A stretch of 64,000 nucleotides of DNA, taken from assembly GCF_029714305.1 (NCBI RefSeq), contig NZ_CP121647.1, positions 5,166,501-5,230,500 on the forward strand. The letters run 5' to 3'. Made by a program: the position numbers and the translations under genes. Positions 9,330-18,070 of this stretch are shown here, in pieces; the first letter of the stretch is position 1, and the number at the start of each line of letters is the position of its first letter. The stretch comes from Bradyrhizobium sp. CB3481 (GTDB taxonomy: Bacteria > Pseudomonadota > Alphaproteobacteria > Rhizobiales > Xanthobacteraceae). Below the pieces are notes generated by a model. That model was not told the DNA's origin, did no database searches, and saw only the letters and a program-made list of their open reading frames with translations.

Positions 9330-9345
9330 TGGCCCAAATCCTGCA
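9330..9345 (+). promoter_or_regulatory. Sigma-54 (-24/-12) promoter of fixR-nifA copy 1
   Basis: TGGCCCAAATCCTGCA has GG and GC ten bases apart. The same element with one change (TGGCCTAAATCCTGCA) lies before the second fixR on the minus strand at 24798-24783. Conservation in both copies supports it as the fixR-nifA promoter. Confidence 0.75.
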
Positions 9346-9385
9346 CCACCCTGCGGGACGAGGGCAACCTAGTGAGAGGCGCGTT

Positions 9386-10221
9386 TTGAGTCTTGATCTG
9401 ACAAGCGAAGATGCGGTTACCGGTCCAGCCGAACCGACCGGGGCGCGCTGTCGATTTCAAGCCGATCCAGGCGAACCTGGCAGCGAGAGCGGAGGACGTT
9501 GGTACTGACAGGGCCGTCGCGCGGCACCGGTCATGCGACCGGAAAGCTGTTCTCGGAAACAGGCTGGCGCATCATTTCCTGCGCGCGCCAGCCGTTCGAT
9601 GGCGGGAGATGCCCGTGGAAGTCAGGAACCGATGATCATGTCCAGGTCGACCTCAGCAACTATCGCTCGCTGCCGCGCGCCATCGCCGAGATCAAAGAGC
9701 GCCACGCAGGCGAACCAGTGCACGCGTTGATCCATAATGCCGGTATTTCACCGAAAGCGCCGAACGGCACACGAATAACGTCGTTGACGACGTGGATCGA
9801 AACCTGGATGAGCGTTTTCCACCTCGATCTAATGGCGCCAATCCTGCTCGCGCAAGGCCTGTTTCAGGAGTTAAAAGCCGCGTCGGGATCGATTGTCAAC
9901 GTCACTTCAATCGCAGGTTCGCGAGTGCACCCGTTTGCCGGCAGCGCTTATGCGACATCGAAAGCTGCGCTCGCGTGTTTAACCCGCGAAATGGCGCACG
10001 ACTACGCGCCGCATGGAATTCGCGTCAATGCGATCGCGCCCGGCGAGATCAAGACGGACATTTTATCGCCTGATACGGAAGAGCGACTTGTGCCCAAAAT
10101 CCCGTTGCGCCGCGTAGGCACGCCGGAAGAGGTCGCAAAAGTCATCTACTTCTTATGTTCGGATGCGGCGAGTTATGTCACCGGCACCGAGGTGCCAATC
10201 AATGGTGGCCAACACCTGTGA
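9386..10221 (+). pseudogene. fixR: FixR, short-chain dehydrogenase, frameshifted near the N-terminus
   Basis: The distal frame (9499-10221) is a near-complete SDR: cofactor motif region GPSRGTGHATGKLFSE (normally TGASRGIG), NAG at IHNAGIS, the Ser-Tyr-Lys catalytic set in SIVNVTSIAGS and SAYATSKAALA, and the C-terminal GTEVPINGGQHL. The N-terminal 35 codons (SLDLTSEDAVTGPAEPTGAR) are in another frame starting at a TTG at 9386, with the shift near 9495. The intact copy at 23909-24745 shows how it should read. FixR's reaction is unknown; in B. japonicum it is co-transcribed with nifA. The frameshift probably abolishes FixR but not transcription into nifA. Confidence 0.85.
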
Positions 10222-10424
10222 TCGATCGCCGCCCGGTGGACAAATCGGAGCTGATTTGAGCTACCTCAATGGAAGCGCGTTCGCGGCGAAACCGTATGCG
10301 CGACGGTCCCGTGAGGAGAAAAAAGCAGATTGACGGACATTAATTTGCTGTCGTGATTATTGTCATGCCATGAAGATGCGTTATCTCTTCCCATCATCCT
10401 CTGAAATGGGGCGCGAGATCGAGC

Positions 10425-12275
10425 ATGCCAGTGCAGCACAATACTCGTAACTTCGAACAAGGTGACAGGGTCGATGGTCATACCAACGGAGACGTCCTAA
10501 CGCTGGATATCAATACGGCACGAACGCCGAATTTGAGGTCCCAAACTGAGGTCACAGCTGTCGCCTCGCAAGAGAACGCGCGCGCCGGCATATTCGACCG
10601 GTCGAAGGTACTCGCCGGTCCCTGCCGCATCGAAGTCACGCTGGCCAATGTCGTTGAGATTGTGAAACCGTTTGTGCCGGCACGGCGCTACACCATCTTG
10701 CTTTTCGGCAATGATGGCGGACCGGATCTCACCGTGGGCGCAGGCTTGAGCGATGGGTCCGATGAGCGCTACCGGAAGCGTCTGCCGCAGAAGGCAATCG
10801 ATCAGATCGTGGCGACAGAAAGGGAGCTCGTCGCGGAGAACGTCAGGGCGCATTCGGCCTTCAGTGCCATAGACCTGGACGCGCTCGGGGCGCCCGACAA
10901 CATTCCCCTGTCGTTCATCGGCGTTCCTATTCGCATCGAGGCGAAAGTCGCAGGTACGCTGACCATCGACCGCTTCCTGGACGACAAGTCGAGGGTCCGG
11001 CTCGACTCCGACGCCCGGCTGCTTACCGTGATCGCCCACCTGGTGGGTCAGACGGTCAAGCTGCATCGCTTGTTCGCGTCCGACCGCGAGCGACTTATGG
11101 CGGAGAAAGACCGGCTGCAAAAGCAGTCGTCCGAGCTCAAGCAGTCATCCGAGTTCAAGCCGCCGGCTGGGAAATGTAAGAAAGGGCATGCCAAGGGTAT
11201 CGTTGGCGACAGTCCGGCGCTGCGCGCGCTGCTCGAGAAGGCCGCAGTGGTAGCCAAATCGAGTAGCACGGTTCTGATACGCGGCGAATCCGGTACCGGG
11301 AAAGAGCTGGTCGCCCAGGCCATTCACGAGCAGTCTGCCCGCGCCAAGCGGCCATTCATAAAGCTCAATTGCGCGGCGCTACCTGAGACGGTACTGGAAT
11401 CCGAATTGTTCGGCCATGACAAGGGTGCCTTTACCGGCGCGGTCAATTCGCGCAAGGGCCGCTTTGAGCTCGCCGACACGGGCACGCTGTTTCTGGACGA
11501 AATTGGTGAGATCTCGGCGTCGTTCCAGGCAAAGCTGCTACGCGTGCTGCAGGAGCAGGAATTCGAGCGGGTCGGCAGCAATCAGACCATCAAGGTCGAT
11601 GTGCGCGTCATCGCCGCCACGAACAAGAACCTGGAAGACGCGGTGACAAGGAATGAGTTCCGGGCCGACCTGTATTATCGCATCAGTGTGGTTCCGTTGG
11701 TCCTGCCGCCGTTGCGAGAAAGGCGCACCGATATTCCGCTCCTCGCTGCTGAGTTTCTGAGAAGGTTCAACAGCGAGAACGGCCGTGCACTCAGCTTCGA
11801 TGCAAGTGCGACTGCACTACTGATGAGGTGCGGTTTTCCTGGCAATGTCCGGGAGCTCGAAAATTGCGTGCAGCGGAGCGCGACGCTCGCCCCGGGACCA
11901 TTGATCGTCAGAGACGACTTTGCCTGCTCCCAGGACCAGTGCCTTTCTGCCAAACTGTGGAAGAGAGCATCGGACGAGATGGCGCAGCACCCGCGGCCGC
12001 CGACACCAGTGCCGGAAAACGTTCCCGCACTCCCCGATGAGCCTGCTCCGCCGCCTGCAGGTGCAGTGTCTCGTGCCGACGGTGAGCAGGCTCCGCTAGC
12101 GCCCGCCGACACACGTCTCGTACGCGGTGCGAATATGATTGATCGCGAAAGCCTTATCGCCGCCATGCAAAGAGCCGGCTGGGTACAGGCAAAGGCGGCG
12201 CGCCTACTCAAGGTGACGCCGCGGCAGGTTGGCTACGCCCTGGGGAAATACGGTGTCGAGATCAAGAAGTTTTGA
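10425..12275 (+). CDS. nifA: NifA, sigma-54-dependent activator of nif/fix genes
   Basis: Full-length 616-aa NifA, the only complete copy of three. Order: GAF-type sensor (about 50-210); AAA+ domain with Walker A GESGTGKE (287-294), the sigma-54-contacting GAFTGA (334-339) and Walker B TLFLDEIGE (354-362); then the rhizobial redox linker C469-X11-C481-X19-C501-X4-C506; and a C-terminal Fis-type HTH (about 577-610). The Cys set is the metal/oxygen-sensing motif of Bradyrhizobium NifA, which is active only at low oxygen. It lies 203 bp after fixR and under the same promoter. Its predicted target sites (TGT-N10-ACA plus -24/-12) occur repeatedly downstream. The spacer before the ATG is the same in the inverted copy. 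Confidence 0.97.
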   Translation: MPVQHNTRNFEQGDRVDGHTNGDVLTLDINTARTPNLRSQTEVTAVASQENARAGIFDRSKVLAGPCRIEVTLANVVEIVKPFVPARRYTILLFGNDGGPDLTVGAGLSDGSDERYRKRLPQKAIDQIVATERELVAENVRAHSAFSAIDLDALGAPDNIPLSFIGVPIRIEAKVAGTLTIDRFLDDKSRVRLDSDARLLTVIAHLVGQTVKLHRLFASDRERLMAEKDRLQKQSSELKQSSEFKPPAGKCKKGHAKGIVGDSPALRALLEKAAVVAKSSSTVLIRGESGTGKELVAQAIHEQSARAKRPFIKLNCAALPETVLESELFGHDKGAFTGAVNSRKGRFELADTGTLFLDEIGEISASFQAKLLRVLQEQEFERVGSNQTIKVDVRVIAATNKNLEDAVTRNEFRADLYYRISVVPLVLPPLRERRTDIPLLAAEFLRRFNSENGRALSFDASATALLMRCGFPGNVRELENCVQRSATLAPGPLIVRDDFACSQDQCLSAKLWKRASDEMAQHPRPPTPVPENVPALPDEPAPPPAGAVSRADGEQAPLAPADTRLVRGANMIDRESLIAAMQRAGWVQAKAARLLKVTPRQVGYALGKYGVEIKKF

Positions 12276-13143
12276 ACGGGCCATCGGGTTGTTGGCGTGT
12301 AGGGCGCCGCCATCATCGCGTGCTGAAACGAATAGCCGGCACAAATCAAGTCTGCGTAGGTTAGCGCCGACGGGCCAGGCGACGAATCCAGATACGGCTT
12401 GCGCGTGGTCGGCCAGTCGAGTCTCGACCTTGATCTGATGCGAATCCGATCAGCGAGTCGGTCAAGGTGGCACCCAAGGTCGAGTCTATGGACGTGGCCC
12501 TCGTGTCATAGGCAGCGGTAGCTGCGGCGCGCGCCGGCTGCGCAAGTAACGCCTTCCAGGCAGCCCGCTGTGACGGAGCTTGAATGACAGTTTTCAGATC
12601 ACCGGATGTATTTCGGCGAACTTGGCCGATTCATATCGAGGGCGCTTCGCTGCTCGAAGTGGCGTAAATCCCCGGAAAACTGACCGGCAGCCCCTTTCTT
12701 GCCTCTGAGCGAGCCAAAGAATCCGCGTGTGATCTGATACGGCCGGGAGATGCGCACGAGCTTTGCGTCTGCTCGCGTGACTCAGGGGGAGCTGCCCTCG
12801 AAAAGAGGTTCTCCCATTGCGGACGGACACGTCGGTTTGCGCCTGCTATGCGAAGGCATCGTCAAGGTGGCTCAGGCGGTTACCAGCACCCCCTACGGGA
12901 GTGCTGGGATCCACCTTTGCATTGAAGAGTCACATCGTGGTTCAGGATCGCGGCCCTTGTGATGCAGATGAACGATCTATCACTTTGCGTCCCCGGCGCT
13001 GTCGCCTTCGCGAACGCTGGGAGTCTTGGCGCTGGCGGCACGTAACAGCATCATGAGACTGCACAGATCTTTCTCCCATTTTCCGGATTTCTGTAGGACT
13101 CTTGCTGTGTTCTCGGCGATCTTCGCAACGTCTGGTGAGGCAC
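12276..13143. other. nifA to fixA spacer, no recognisable gene
   Basis: About 870 bp without a supported gene. A minus-strand frame around 12480-12610 reads DLKTVIQAPSQRAAWKALLA, which looks protein-like but is not recognised and has stops on both sides. Upstream of the fixA copy I find no correctly spaced GG-N10-GC; CGGCACGTAACAGC near 13035 has one base too few. Confidence 0.45.
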
Positions 13144-13915
13144 ATGCACAACATCGTCTGCATCAAGCAGGTCCCTGACTCCGCGCAGATTCGGTTGCAC
13201 CCAGTGACCAATACAATCATGCGTCAGGGAGTGCCTACCATCATCAACCCCTACGATCTGTTCGCGCTGGAAGCCGCCTTCGAACTGCGAGATAAGCTCG
13301 GCGGCGAGATCACCGTTCTTACAATGGGACCGCCGTCGTCCGAGGATTCCTTACGCAAAGCGCTGACCTTCGGCGCCGATCGCGCCGTGCTGCTCACCGA
13401 CCGCTGCTTCGCGGGTGCGGACACGTTGGCGACGACTTACGCGCTGGCAACCGCGCTTCGCAAAATCGGCCAGGAATACGGCCCGCTGGATCTCATTTTC
13501 ACCGGCAAGCAGACCATCGACGGCGACACCGCGCAGGTTGGGCCCGGGATCGCGAAGCGGCTTGGTGTGGCGCAGTTCACATACGTGGCCAAGATCAAGG
13601 CCCTCGATCTCACCTCGCGCACGATTGAAGCGGAGCGGCGCTCTCGAAGGCAGCGCCCAGGTGCTGCGCACGAAGCTGCCGTGTCTCATCACCATGCTGG
13701 AGGGCACCAAGCAGATCCGCCGCGGCGCCATGGCAGATGCCTTGCGTGCAACTCGGGCACCGATCGTGAAATGGAGCGCACTTGAGGCCGGTGTCGAAGA
13801 CATCACGAAATGCGGTCTCAACGGTTCCCCGACGGTCGTCAAGCGTGTCTTCGCGCCATCTTGCCGGACACCGCTGTCGAGCGGCATTGAAATCCGGAGT
13901 GCGTGTCACGCGTAG
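13144..13915 (+). pseudogene. fixA: fixA copy 2, frameshifted and 3'-truncated
   Basis: From ATG 13144 the frame reads MHNIVCIKQVPDSAQIRLHP and follows FixA to IEAERRS at about 13640. There a one-base change shifts the frame; the FixA sequence continues as GSAQVLRTKLPCLITMLEG to KRVFAP at about 13860. The last part (SGIEIRSACHA) is foreign: the FixA C-terminus (about 35 residues) is missing and replaced by sequence that also precedes the promoter copy at 19215-19246. It follows intact nifA, the usual nifA-fixA order. Confidence 0.9.
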
Positions 13916-13922
13916 CTTGCCG

Positions 13923-13938
13923 TGTGTTGTTTCGAACA
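13923..13938 (+). promoter_or_regulatory. NifA upstream activator site
   Basis: TGTGTTGTTTCGAACA is an exact TGT-N10-ACA. It lies 120 bp before a perfect -24/-12 promoter, within the normal range for NifA sites. Copies occur at 16010 and 19254. Confidence 0.8.
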
Positions 13939-14058
13939 GGTCGAATGGAGGAGCTCTCCGCACACGCTCCGATGTCAGCTTTGCAACAACAGTGAGTCAC
14001 GCTGGGTGAGCGCTCTATCCAACTGCAAATGCGTGCATTTTTGCGTCGGGGCCGGGGC

Positions 14059-14074
14059 TGGTACTCTTATTGCA
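14059..14074 (+). promoter_or_regulatory. Sigma-54 promoter of the AAA ATPase module
   Basis: TGGTACTCTTATTGCA has GG-N10-GC and TTGCA at -12. It is 102 bp before the ATPase ATG and follows a perfect NifA site, so the module should be expressed under nitrogen-fixing, low-oxygen conditions. Confidence 0.85.
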
Positions 14075-14124
14075 AAACGGTTGGCCGAGAGCCGTAAACC
14101 GCAACACGGAACAAGGATATCAGC

Positions 14125-14184
14125 ATGAGTCTCGTCACGGCCCAGAGCACCGGAGAAATCGAAGCGGGGAAAGTACATGGCTGA
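14125..14184 (+). CDS. Possible 19-aa leader ORF overlapping the ATPase start
   Basis: ATG 14125 opens a 19-codon frame (MSLVTAQSTGEIEAGKVHG) whose TGA lies eight bases into the ATPase gene. The overlap suggests translational coupling. The copy at 16212 keeps the frame with one substitution. No family is recognised and translation is unproven. Confidence 0.35.
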   Translation: MSLVTAQSTGEIEAGKVHG

Positions 14185-15061
14185 GTGCTACAAGGACGAG
14201 TGCATGAACAAAGAGGACGAGTGCATGAATAAGGAGAATGACACGCTATGGGCGCGGCGGGGCAGTAACTTCTTTCCAGTCTCTGCCGTCACCAACAAAT
14301 TACCAGCAGGTGCTTATCGCTGCTACGAAAATGACTGCAGCGCTTTTCTCGAACAGGTGCCGATTAAGACTGATAAACTGTTGGACTTACCGGACCCCAC
14401 TATCGAGAGGCTTTCAGCCGAGCACAAGAAGTTCTGGACCCTGGGCGAGCAGTACGCCGAGCGCGGGTTCACGTACAAGCGCGGCATTCTCATGCACGGG
14501 ATACCCGGTACTGGCAAGACCTGCGCAATCGGGCGAATGATAGAGGATGTCGTACGAAATCATAATGGCGTGGTCGTCCTTGTCGATGACCCGGAACTGG
14601 CTAGCGAGTGCCTCCGTCTGCTGCGTCGCATTGAGCCCGAGCGGCCCGTGATCACCGTTATGGAGGATCTGGACGAGCTTGTGGCAAAACACCGCGCTGA
14701 GGGCTTCCTTGCGTTACTCGATGGCAACGCTGAGATTGGGAAGGTGCTGCATGTCGCGACCACCAACAAGCTATACCGTCTGGACGGGCGCTTTGTCCAT
14801 CGCCCTGCTCGCTTTGACACCATCATAGAGGTTGGTCCGTTAGCCGCCCAGGGCCGCCGCGCCTATTTCAAAGCCAAGGAGCCGTCGCTTGATGATGCCA
14901 CGCTCGACCGCTGGGTTCATCAAACCGAAGGCTACACCATAGCCCATCTGCGCGAAGTGATCATCGCCATCAATTTCTTTGGCCAGGACGAGCGCGCGGT
15001 TTTCGAACGGTTAGACAGCATGCGTGAGGGAGCGGAGACAAACAAGATGCCCTACTCGTAA
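14177..15061 (+). CDS. AAA-family ATPase, NifA/sigma-54-controlled
   Basis: A 294-aa single-domain AAA ATPase of unknown role. Walker A is GIPGTGKT (108-115), Walker B VITVMEDLDE (159-168), sensor 1 ATTN (194-197) and an arginine-rich HRPARFD (208-214), followed by a helical lid. The N-terminal 100 residues (pattern TDKLLDLPDP, FWTLGEQYAERG, YKRGILMHG) resemble the leader of phage/plasmid-type AAA ATPases; Cys-rich repeats ECMNKEDECMNKE start the protein. The ATG at 14177 overlaps a 19-codon ORF. A perfect NifA site and sigma-54 promoter precede it. Compared with other copies, a small deletion removed the original stop, so this copy reads on into the next small ORF (EGAETNKMPYS). Partial copies lie at 16264, 18061 and 19575. 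Confidence 0.8.
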   Translation: MAECYKDECMNKEDECMNKENDTLWARRGSNFFPVSAVTNKLPAGAYRCYENDCSAFLEQVPIKTDKLLDLPDPTIERLSAEHKKFWTLGEQYAERGFTYKRGILMHGIPGTGKTCAIGRMIEDVVRNHNGVVVLVDDPELASECLRLLRRIEPERPVITVMEDLDELVAKHRAEGFLALLDGNAEIGKVLHVATTNKLYRLDGRFVHRPARFDTIIEVGPLAAQGRRAYFKAKEPSLDDATLDRWVHQTEGYTIAHLREVIIAINFFGQDERAVFERLDSMREGAETNKMPYS

Positions 15062-15475
15062 GCTATGGCGGCCCTGATCTCGTCTTAGGACCCGAATAGC
15101 TCAACCGGAAGGTGGTGGCTCGGCACGCGTAATCACGCTTCTCACTCGGGGCCGACGGACAATGGCACCTGCCCGCCTGAGGCGCGAAGTACGCTACACT
15201 CCATGATCCTGACGAACTTCTCGCGGGGCGCTGTCCACACCCCGCGAGAGGTTTTTGTCGGGTCGCCGCTGGCGCTGCGGGGTCGCATGCATTTCGTGGT
15301 GCCCGCTACGACTCGCGCCAAAAGCGCGGGCGCGTTGATCAAAACAGGAACGTTCAAGCCTCGAAGACCCGGCGGGGTGGCGATGCTGTGTAGAGGCCTC
15401 ACAGCCTGACGGTGCCGCCACCTCGAAATGATCGCAGCCAATGAGCGGATTGTGGAAGTAGACTCCTCCAGCATC
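15062..15475 (+). pseudogene. Remnants of the small-ORF pair after ATPase copy 1
   Basis: Segments match the small ORFs at 18762 and 18903: GGTGGTGGCTCGGCACGCGT at about 15110, then a foreign insert of about 200 bp, then the frame GTFKPRRPGGVAMLCRGLTA ending 15409, and MIAANERIVEV from 15428. A frame from 15203 reads through into the first ORF's end. The second ORF is cut at 15475 by the tandem-duplication join to fixA. Confidence 0.65.
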
Positions 15476-16002
15476 GCTGCTCACCGACCGCTGCTTGGCG
15501 GGTGCGGACACGTTGGCGACGACTTACGCGCTGGCAACCGCGCTTCGCAAAATCGGCCAGGAATACGGCCCGCTGGATCTCATTTTCACCGGCAAGCAGA
15601 CCATCGACGGCGACACCGCGCAGGTTGGGCCCGGGATCGCGAAGCGGCTTGGTGTGGCGCAGTTCACATACGTGGCCAAGATCAAGGCCCTCGATCTCAC
15701 CTCGCGCACGATTGAAGCGGAGCGGCGCTCTCGAAGGCAGCGCCCAGGTGCTGCGCACGAAGCTGCCGTGTCTCATCACCATGCTGGAGGGCACCAAGCA
15801 GATCCGCCGCGGCGCCATGGCAGATGCCTTGCGTGCAACTCGGGCACCGATCGTGAAATGGAGCGCACTTGAGGCCGGTGTCGAAGACATCACGAAATGC
15901 GGTCTCAACGGTTCCCCGACGGTCGTCAAGCGTGTCTTCGCGCCATCTTGCCGGACACCGCTGTCGAGCGGCATTGAAATCCGGAGTGCGTGTCACGCGT
16001 AG
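15476..16002 (+). pseudogene. fixA: fixA copy 3, 5'-truncated
   Basis: Starts within the FixA codons for LLTDRCFAGADTL and is otherwise the same as copy 2, including the frameshift after IEAERRS and the foreign SGIEIRSACHA end. The N-terminal 85 codons are absent because the duplication breakpoint lies here. Confidence 0.9.
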
Positions 16003-16009
16003 CTTGCCG

Positions 16010-16161
16010 TGTGTTGTTTCGAACAGGTCGAATGGAGGGGCTCTCCGCACACGCTCCGATGTCAGCTTTGCAACAACAGTGAGTCACGCTGGGTGAGCGC
16101 TCTATCCAACTGCAAATGCGTGCATTTTTGCGTCGGGGCCGGGGCTGGTACTCTTATTGCA
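16010..16161 (+). promoter_or_regulatory. NifA site and sigma-54 promoter, copy 2
   Basis: TGTGTTGTTTCGAACA at 16010-16025 and TGGTACTCTTATTGCA at 16146-16161 are unchanged from copy 1, at the same spacing. Confidence 0.85.
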
Positions 16162-16263
16162 AAACGGTTGGCCGAGAGCCGTAAACCGCAACACGGAACA
16201 AGGATATCAGCATGAGTCTCGTCACGGCCCAGAGCACCGGAGAAATCGAAGCGAGGAAAGTAC

Positions 16264-16827
16264 ATGGCTGAGTGCTACAAGGACGAGTGCATGAACAAAG
16301 AGGACGAGTGCATGAATAAAGAGAATGACACGCTATGGGCGCGGCGGGGCAGTAACTTCTTTCCAGTCTCTGCCGTCACCAACAAATTACCAGCAGGTGC
16401 TTATCGCTGCTACGAAAATGACTGCAGCGCTTTTCTCGAACAGGTGCCGACTAAGACTGATAAACTGTTGGACTTACCGGACCCCACTGTCGAGAGGCTT
16501 TCAGCCGAGCACAAGAAGTTCTGGACCCTGGGCGAGAAGTACGCCGAGCGCGAATTCTTGCACAAGCGCGGCATGCTCTGGCACGGGATACCCGGTACTG
16601 GCAAGACCTGCGCAATCGGGCGAATGATAGGCTGAGTTGGGCACAATTGGGCGACCGCCCCTGGTTCGAGCTTCCGTTCGCTCGAAACTTGCATCCGACG
16701 GTGTGATGAGGCGCTCTTCGCGAATGTCATCTGGGGAGCCCGGTGCGGGAAATCTGCACGCCGGATTCTGCTCGGATGTCGTACGAGATCATAACGGCGT
16801 GGTCGTCATTGTCGATGACCCGGAACT
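16264..16827 (+). pseudogene. AAA ATPase copy 2, interrupted
   Basis: Reads as copy 1 through Walker A (HGIPGTGKTCAIGRMI), then a stop at 16633 created by a 145-bp insert. ATPase sequence resumes at 16776 as DVVRDHNGVVVIVDDPEL and is cut at about 16827 by an IS66-type sequence. Two separate insertions therefore hit this copy. Some residues (YAEREFLHKRGMLWHG) resemble the copy at 18061 more than copy 1, hinting at gene conversion between copies. Confidence 0.88.
16631..16775 (+). mobile_element. 145-bp insert resembling a group II intron remnant
   Basis: The insert splits the ATPase frame with nothing else changed beyond a base or two. It contains GGTTCGAGCTTCCGTTCGCT and, near its end, a stem-like GAGCCCGGTGCGGGAAATCT followed by GCACGCCGGATTCTG. 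The latter pattern (GAGCCGGxTGCGxGAAAxxxGCACGxCCGGTTCTG) is typical of domain IV just before the reverse transcriptase gene in bacterial group II introns. No RT gene or 3' domain V is present, so it would be an internally deleted relic. The identification is tentative. Confidence 0.4.
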
Positions 16828-17166
16828 GTGCTTCCGGTCAGTCCAGGGCGGAGCCATCGCACCTGGTCGCGGGAGGCGAAGGAGCGGATTGTCGGGGAAA
16901 CGTTCGCGCCGGGAGCGAACGTGTCGGCGATCGCGCGGGCTCACGGGCTTGATCCGTCGCAGGTGTTTGCCTGGCGGCGCAAGGCGCTGGCCTCGGGAAT
17001 TGTTGCGCCGCTTTCCGAGCGAGCCCGACCGATCAAGTTCGCGCGTTTTGAAGCGGTGGCGGGCGAGACGATGGAAATTGTGGTTGGCGATGTCGCGGTG
17101 CGCATCGGCAGCGATGTGGAGCCTAAGCGGCTTGCTGCGGTAATCCGGGCGGGTCGGCAGGCATGA
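16828..17166 (+). CDS. tnpA: IS66 TnpA (accessory HTH protein)
   Basis: 112 aa, with the helix-turn-helix WSREAKERIVGETFAPGANV and AIARAHGLDPSQVFAWRRK typical of IS66 Orf1/TnpA. It starts at a GTG on the boundary with ATPase sequence, so its first few native residues may be lost. Its stop overlaps the tnpB start (ATGA at 17163), as is usual for IS66. Confidence 0.85.
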   Translation: MLPVSPGRSHRTWSREAKERIVGETFAPGANVSAIARAHGLDPSQVFAWRRKALASGIVAPLSERARPIKFARFEAVAGETMEIVVGDVAVRIGSDVEPKRLAAVIRAGRQA

Positions 17167-17507
17167 TCCCGCCAGGTGTTCAGGTTTACGTGGCCAGCAT
17201 GCCGGTTGACTTCCGTAAGGGAGCGACCGGCTTGATGGCGCTGGTGCGAGATGGCGGAGCCGACCCATTCAGCGGCGCGCTGTACGTGTTCCGTTCGAAA
17301 AGAGCGGACCGGATCAAGGCGGTTTGGTGGGAGGGCAGCGGGATCTGCCCGTTTGCCAAGACTCTCGAGGAGACAAAGTTCTGCTGGCCGAAGATTGCGC
17401 CCACCCGGGTGCGGCTGAACCATGCACAGTTGCTCGCGCTGATCGACGTGCTGGACTGGACGAAGGTGCGTCCGGTGGTTGTGAAGCGCCCGCAATCGGT
17501 GGGTTGA
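17163..17507 (+). CDS. tnpB: IS66 TnpB (Orf2)
   Basis: 114 aa matching the IS66 Orf2 family: VASMPVDFRKGATGLMALV, the central GALYVFRSKRADRIKAVWW and ICPFAKTLEETKFCWP. Complete, and coupled to tnpA by a 4-bp overlap. The exact role in IS66 transposition is not settled. Confidence 0.9.
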   Translation: MIPPGVQVYVASMPVDFRKGATGLMALVRDGGADPFSGALYVFRSKRADRIKAVWWEGSGICPFAKTLEETKFCWPKIAPTRVRLNHAQLLALIDVLDWTKVRPVVVKRPQSVG

Positions 17508-17581
17508 TAAGTTGTGGCGAATTGAGTCAGGGCACTGAAAGGGTTGGAAGATTGGCGGCGGCTCTGCTGTGATGGGCGCCA

Positions 17582-18070
17582 ATGACGCCGCCCGTTGCAG
17601 AGCTTCCGACGACCCTTGCCGATGCCCATGCGCCGATCCTCGCCTTGGCGGCAGAGCGGCAGGCGATCGAGGCCGAGAACAGCCGCATCGTCTCCAAGAT
17701 TGCCACACTGACTGCGGCGAACGCCGATCTCGCCGCGGTCAACCAGGCGGCCGACGCGCGGATCGCGGAGCTGACGGCGATCGTGAAGATGTTGGAGCGC
17801 ACGCTTTACGGCACGCGCTCGGAACGTTTGCGCAGCGACAAGCCGAGCGATGAGCAGATCGCCTTCGTATTTGACGAGATCGCCACTGGCGTGGCGGCCA
17901 TTGAAGCCGAACTGGCCAAGGCAGGTGGCAAGGACGACAAGCCGCAACGCGCGCCGCGGCCGCGCAAGGAGTTCGGCGCGCATCTGGAGCGGGTGGAGAT
18001 CGTCGTCGAGCCCGAGGTGCCTCCTGGTTGCGAACGGCTGGAGAAGGTTCTGATCGGCGTGCGATTGTGA
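17582..18070 (+). pseudogene. tnpC: IS66 TnpC transposase, N-terminal part
   Basis: About 160 codons of a normally ~500-codon transposase: the leucine-zipper-like coiled coil (AERQAIEAENSRIVSKIATL) and the ERTLYGTRSERLRSDKP motif, up to PPGCERLEKVLIG. The frame then runs into ATPase sequence and stops at 18068-18070. The DDE catalytic domain is missing. Confidence 0.88.

Larger units (their letters stand above)
13389..15475 (+). repeat. 2,087-bp tandem duplication unit
   Basis: Bases from 13389 reappear from 15476 with a constant offset of 2,087 and only scattered differences as far as about 16630. The unit holds the 3' part of fixA copy 2, the NifA/sigma-54 promoter, the AAA ATPase gene and its downstream small-ORF region. 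The join at 15475 falls inside the second small ORF. The duplicate was later broken in its ATPase gene. Confidence 0.9.
16828..18060 (+). mobile_element. IS66-family element, truncated
   Basis: Contains tnpA, tnpB and the first third of tnpC in the usual order. The left inverted repeat is not evident because the element abuts ATPase sequence directly at 16827. The right part of tnpC and the right end are missing, replaced at 18061 by another ATPase copy. It is immobile as it stands. Confidence 0.85.

Noticed and set aside
13020..13140. Possible sigma-54 promoter before fixA copy 2
   Set aside because: CGGCACGTAACAGC has one base too few between GG and GC, and no other correctly spaced pair was found.
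17186..17983. Long minus-strand frames over IS66
   Set aside because: Antisense to tnpB/tnpC; no family match.
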